A stretch of DNA of 8,310 nt from Mycobacterium sp. (GTDB taxonomy: Bacteria; Actinomycetota; Actinomycetes; Mycobacteriales; Mycobacteriaceae): contig VERS01000064.1 of the NCBI GenBank assembly GCA_018882545.1, positions 1 through 8,310 of the forward strand, written 5' to 3'. The translations under genes and the position numbers were made by a program. Below are positions 7,287-8,310 of this stretch, in pieces; positions within the stretch are counted from its first letter, which is position 1; each line of letters opens with the position of its first letter. The notes below the pieces were generated by a model. It worked only from the letters and a program-made list of their open reading frames with translations. It had not been told where the DNA came from and did no database searches.

Positions 7287-8310
7287 CCCCCGCCCTGCCG
7301 CCGGAACTGCATCGGGTGCACCTGGTGGGCATCGGGGGAGCGGGGATGTCGGGTATCGCCCGGATCATGCTGGATCGGGGTGCCCTGGTGTCCGGTTCGG
7401 ACGCCAAGGAGTCCCGCGGGGTTGCCGCCCTGCGGGCTCGCGGCGCGCGGATCGCCATCGGTCACGACGCGGCCAACCTCGACCTGCTGCCCGGCGGCCC
7501 CACGGCCGTCGTCACCACCCATGCCGCCATACCCAAGACCAATCCCGAGTTGGTGGAGGCCCAGCGGCGGGCCGTACCGGTGATCATGCGTCCGGTCGTG
7601 CTGGCCAAGCTGATGAACGGTTTGCGAGCCCTGATGGTGACCGGGACGCACGGTAAGACCACTACCACGTCGATGCTCATTGTGGCGTTGCAGCACAGTG
7701 GATTTGATCCGTCCTTCGCCGTCGGGGGGGATCTCGGCGAGGCGGGCACCAACGCCCACCACGGCAGCGGAGGGGTGTTTGTCGCCGAGGCTGACGAGAG
7801 CGACGGGTCGCTGCTGGAGTACACCCCGGACGTGGCGGTGGTCACCAACATCGAGGCCGACCACCTGGACTACTTCGGCAGCCCGGCGGCCTACACGGCT
7901 GTCTTCGATGAGTTCGTCGCGCACCTGGCACCTGGCGGGGCGCTGGTGGTGTGCGCCGACGATCCGGGAGCCGCCGCGCTGGCCGATCGCAGCGCCGCCA
8001 TGGGGGTGCGAGTGCTGCGTTACGGCAGCGGCCCGGGTGGCGAGGCTGGTGCTCGACCTGAGGCGCTGGCTGCCCAACTGGTCAGCTGGGAGCAGTACGG
8101 AACCGGCGCGGTGGCCCATATCCAGTTAGCGGGCGAGGCGAATCCGCGGGCGATGCGGCTTGCCGTCCCGGGACGGCATATGGCGCTCAATGCGCTGGCG
8201 GCGCTGCTGGCCGCCACCGAAGCCGGGGCCCCGGTCGCGGAGGTTCTCGACGCGCTGGCCGCATTCGAAGGCGTTCGCCGCCGGTTCGAATTGGTGGGTA
8301 CGGCCAATGG
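7283..8310 (+). CDS. murC: MurC, UDP-MurNAc--L-alanine ligase (3' end outside window)
   Basis: This is the cytoplasmic ATP-dependent ligase that adds L-Ala to UDP-MurNAc, the first step of stem-peptide assembly. The frame stays open from the ATG at 7283 to the window end: 342 complete codons of an expected total near 490. Seen: the N-terminal Rossmann motif [14 protein letters not shown] (from residue 13), [19 protein letters not shown], the ATPase P-loop GTHGKTTTT (121-129, Lys125), EADESDGS (169-176), HLDYF (194-198) and [13 protein letters not shown]. The start of the C-terminal domain ([11 protein letters not shown]) is present, but the later ligase motifs, such as the DDYAHHP box, lie beyond the edge. 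The ATG overlaps the murG stop (ATGA), and a G-run at 7270-7275, seven bases upstream, could serve as a weak ribosome binding site. A TTA codon sits at 8126. The truncation is due only to the window boundary. Confidence 0.97.
   Translation, partial: MTPALPPELHRVHLVGIGGAGMSGIARIMLDRGALVSGSDAKESRGVAALRARGARIAIGHDAANLDLLPGGPTAVVTTHAAIPKTNPELVEAQRRAVPVIMRPVVLAKLMNGLRALMVTGTHGKTTTTSMLIVALQHSGFDPSFAVGGDLGEAGTNAHHGSGGVFVAEADESDGSLLEYTPDVAVVTNIEADHLDYFGSPAAYTAVFDEFVAHLAPGGALVVCADDPGAAALADRSAAMGVRVLRYGSGPGGEAGARPEALAAQLVSWEQYGTGAVAHIQLAGEANPRAMRLAVPGRHMALNALAALLAATEAGAPVAEVLDALAAFEGVRRRFELVGTAN

Noticed and set aside
7130..8119. Long open frame on the - strand across murG/murC (329 codons)
   Set aside because: Antisense to MurC P-loop and MurG coding sequence; no domain and shadow-type composition.
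1..8310. Evidence for a mobile element, phage, defence island or other accessory system
   Set aside because: All coding space is occupied by seven syntenic dcw genes on one strand, with no transposase, integrase, direct repeats at edges or foreign genes.

Overview
The window is a contiguous piece of the division and cell wall (dcw) cluster of a high-GC actinobacterium. All genes are on the + strand, in the order murE (3' end) - murF - mraY (murX) - murD - ftsW - murG - murC (5' part). The order, the tight packing, and the match of long protein stretches to what I remember of the Mycobacterium tuberculosis proteins (especially the FtsW core and tail, MurG and MurC) point to a Mycobacterium or close relative in the Mycobacteriales. 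This is pattern recognition, not a database search, and the species is not resolved.

Layout: 1-426 end of murE; 423-1895 murF; 1892-2971 mraY; 2979-4460 murD; 4465-6090 ftsW; 6087-7286 murG; 7283 to the window end, murC without its C-terminal domain. Four of the six junctions are 4-base stop/start overlaps (GTGA or ATGA). The other two gaps are 7 and 4 bases. No intergenic stretch exceeds 7 bases, and I see no terminator, RNA gene, mobile element, CRISPR array or convincing promoter. The genes almost certainly share a transcript that starts upstream and continues beyond the window (ftsQ and ftsZ would be expected next).

Function: MurC, MurD, MurE and MurF add L-Ala, D-Glu, meso-diaminopimelate and D-Ala-D-Ala in turn to UDP-MurNAc in the cytoplasm. 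MraY transfers the phospho-MurNAc-pentapeptide to the membrane lipid carrier (lipid I). MurG adds GlcNAc (lipid II). FtsW polymerises lipid II at the division septum. The key motifs are intact in every gene as far as the window shows.

I found no new biological system here. The points worth a second look are sequence signals inside otherwise ordinary genes: a run of ten consecutive codons ending in A or T inside the most conserved motif of ftsW; a low-GC patch in murD carrying an out-of-frame mini-ORF for a hydrophobic peptide behind a good Shine-Dalgarno-like string; a three-codon ORF bridging mraY and murD; three in-frame TTA codons; and a small Pro-Ala-Lys tandem repeat in the basic tail of FtsW.
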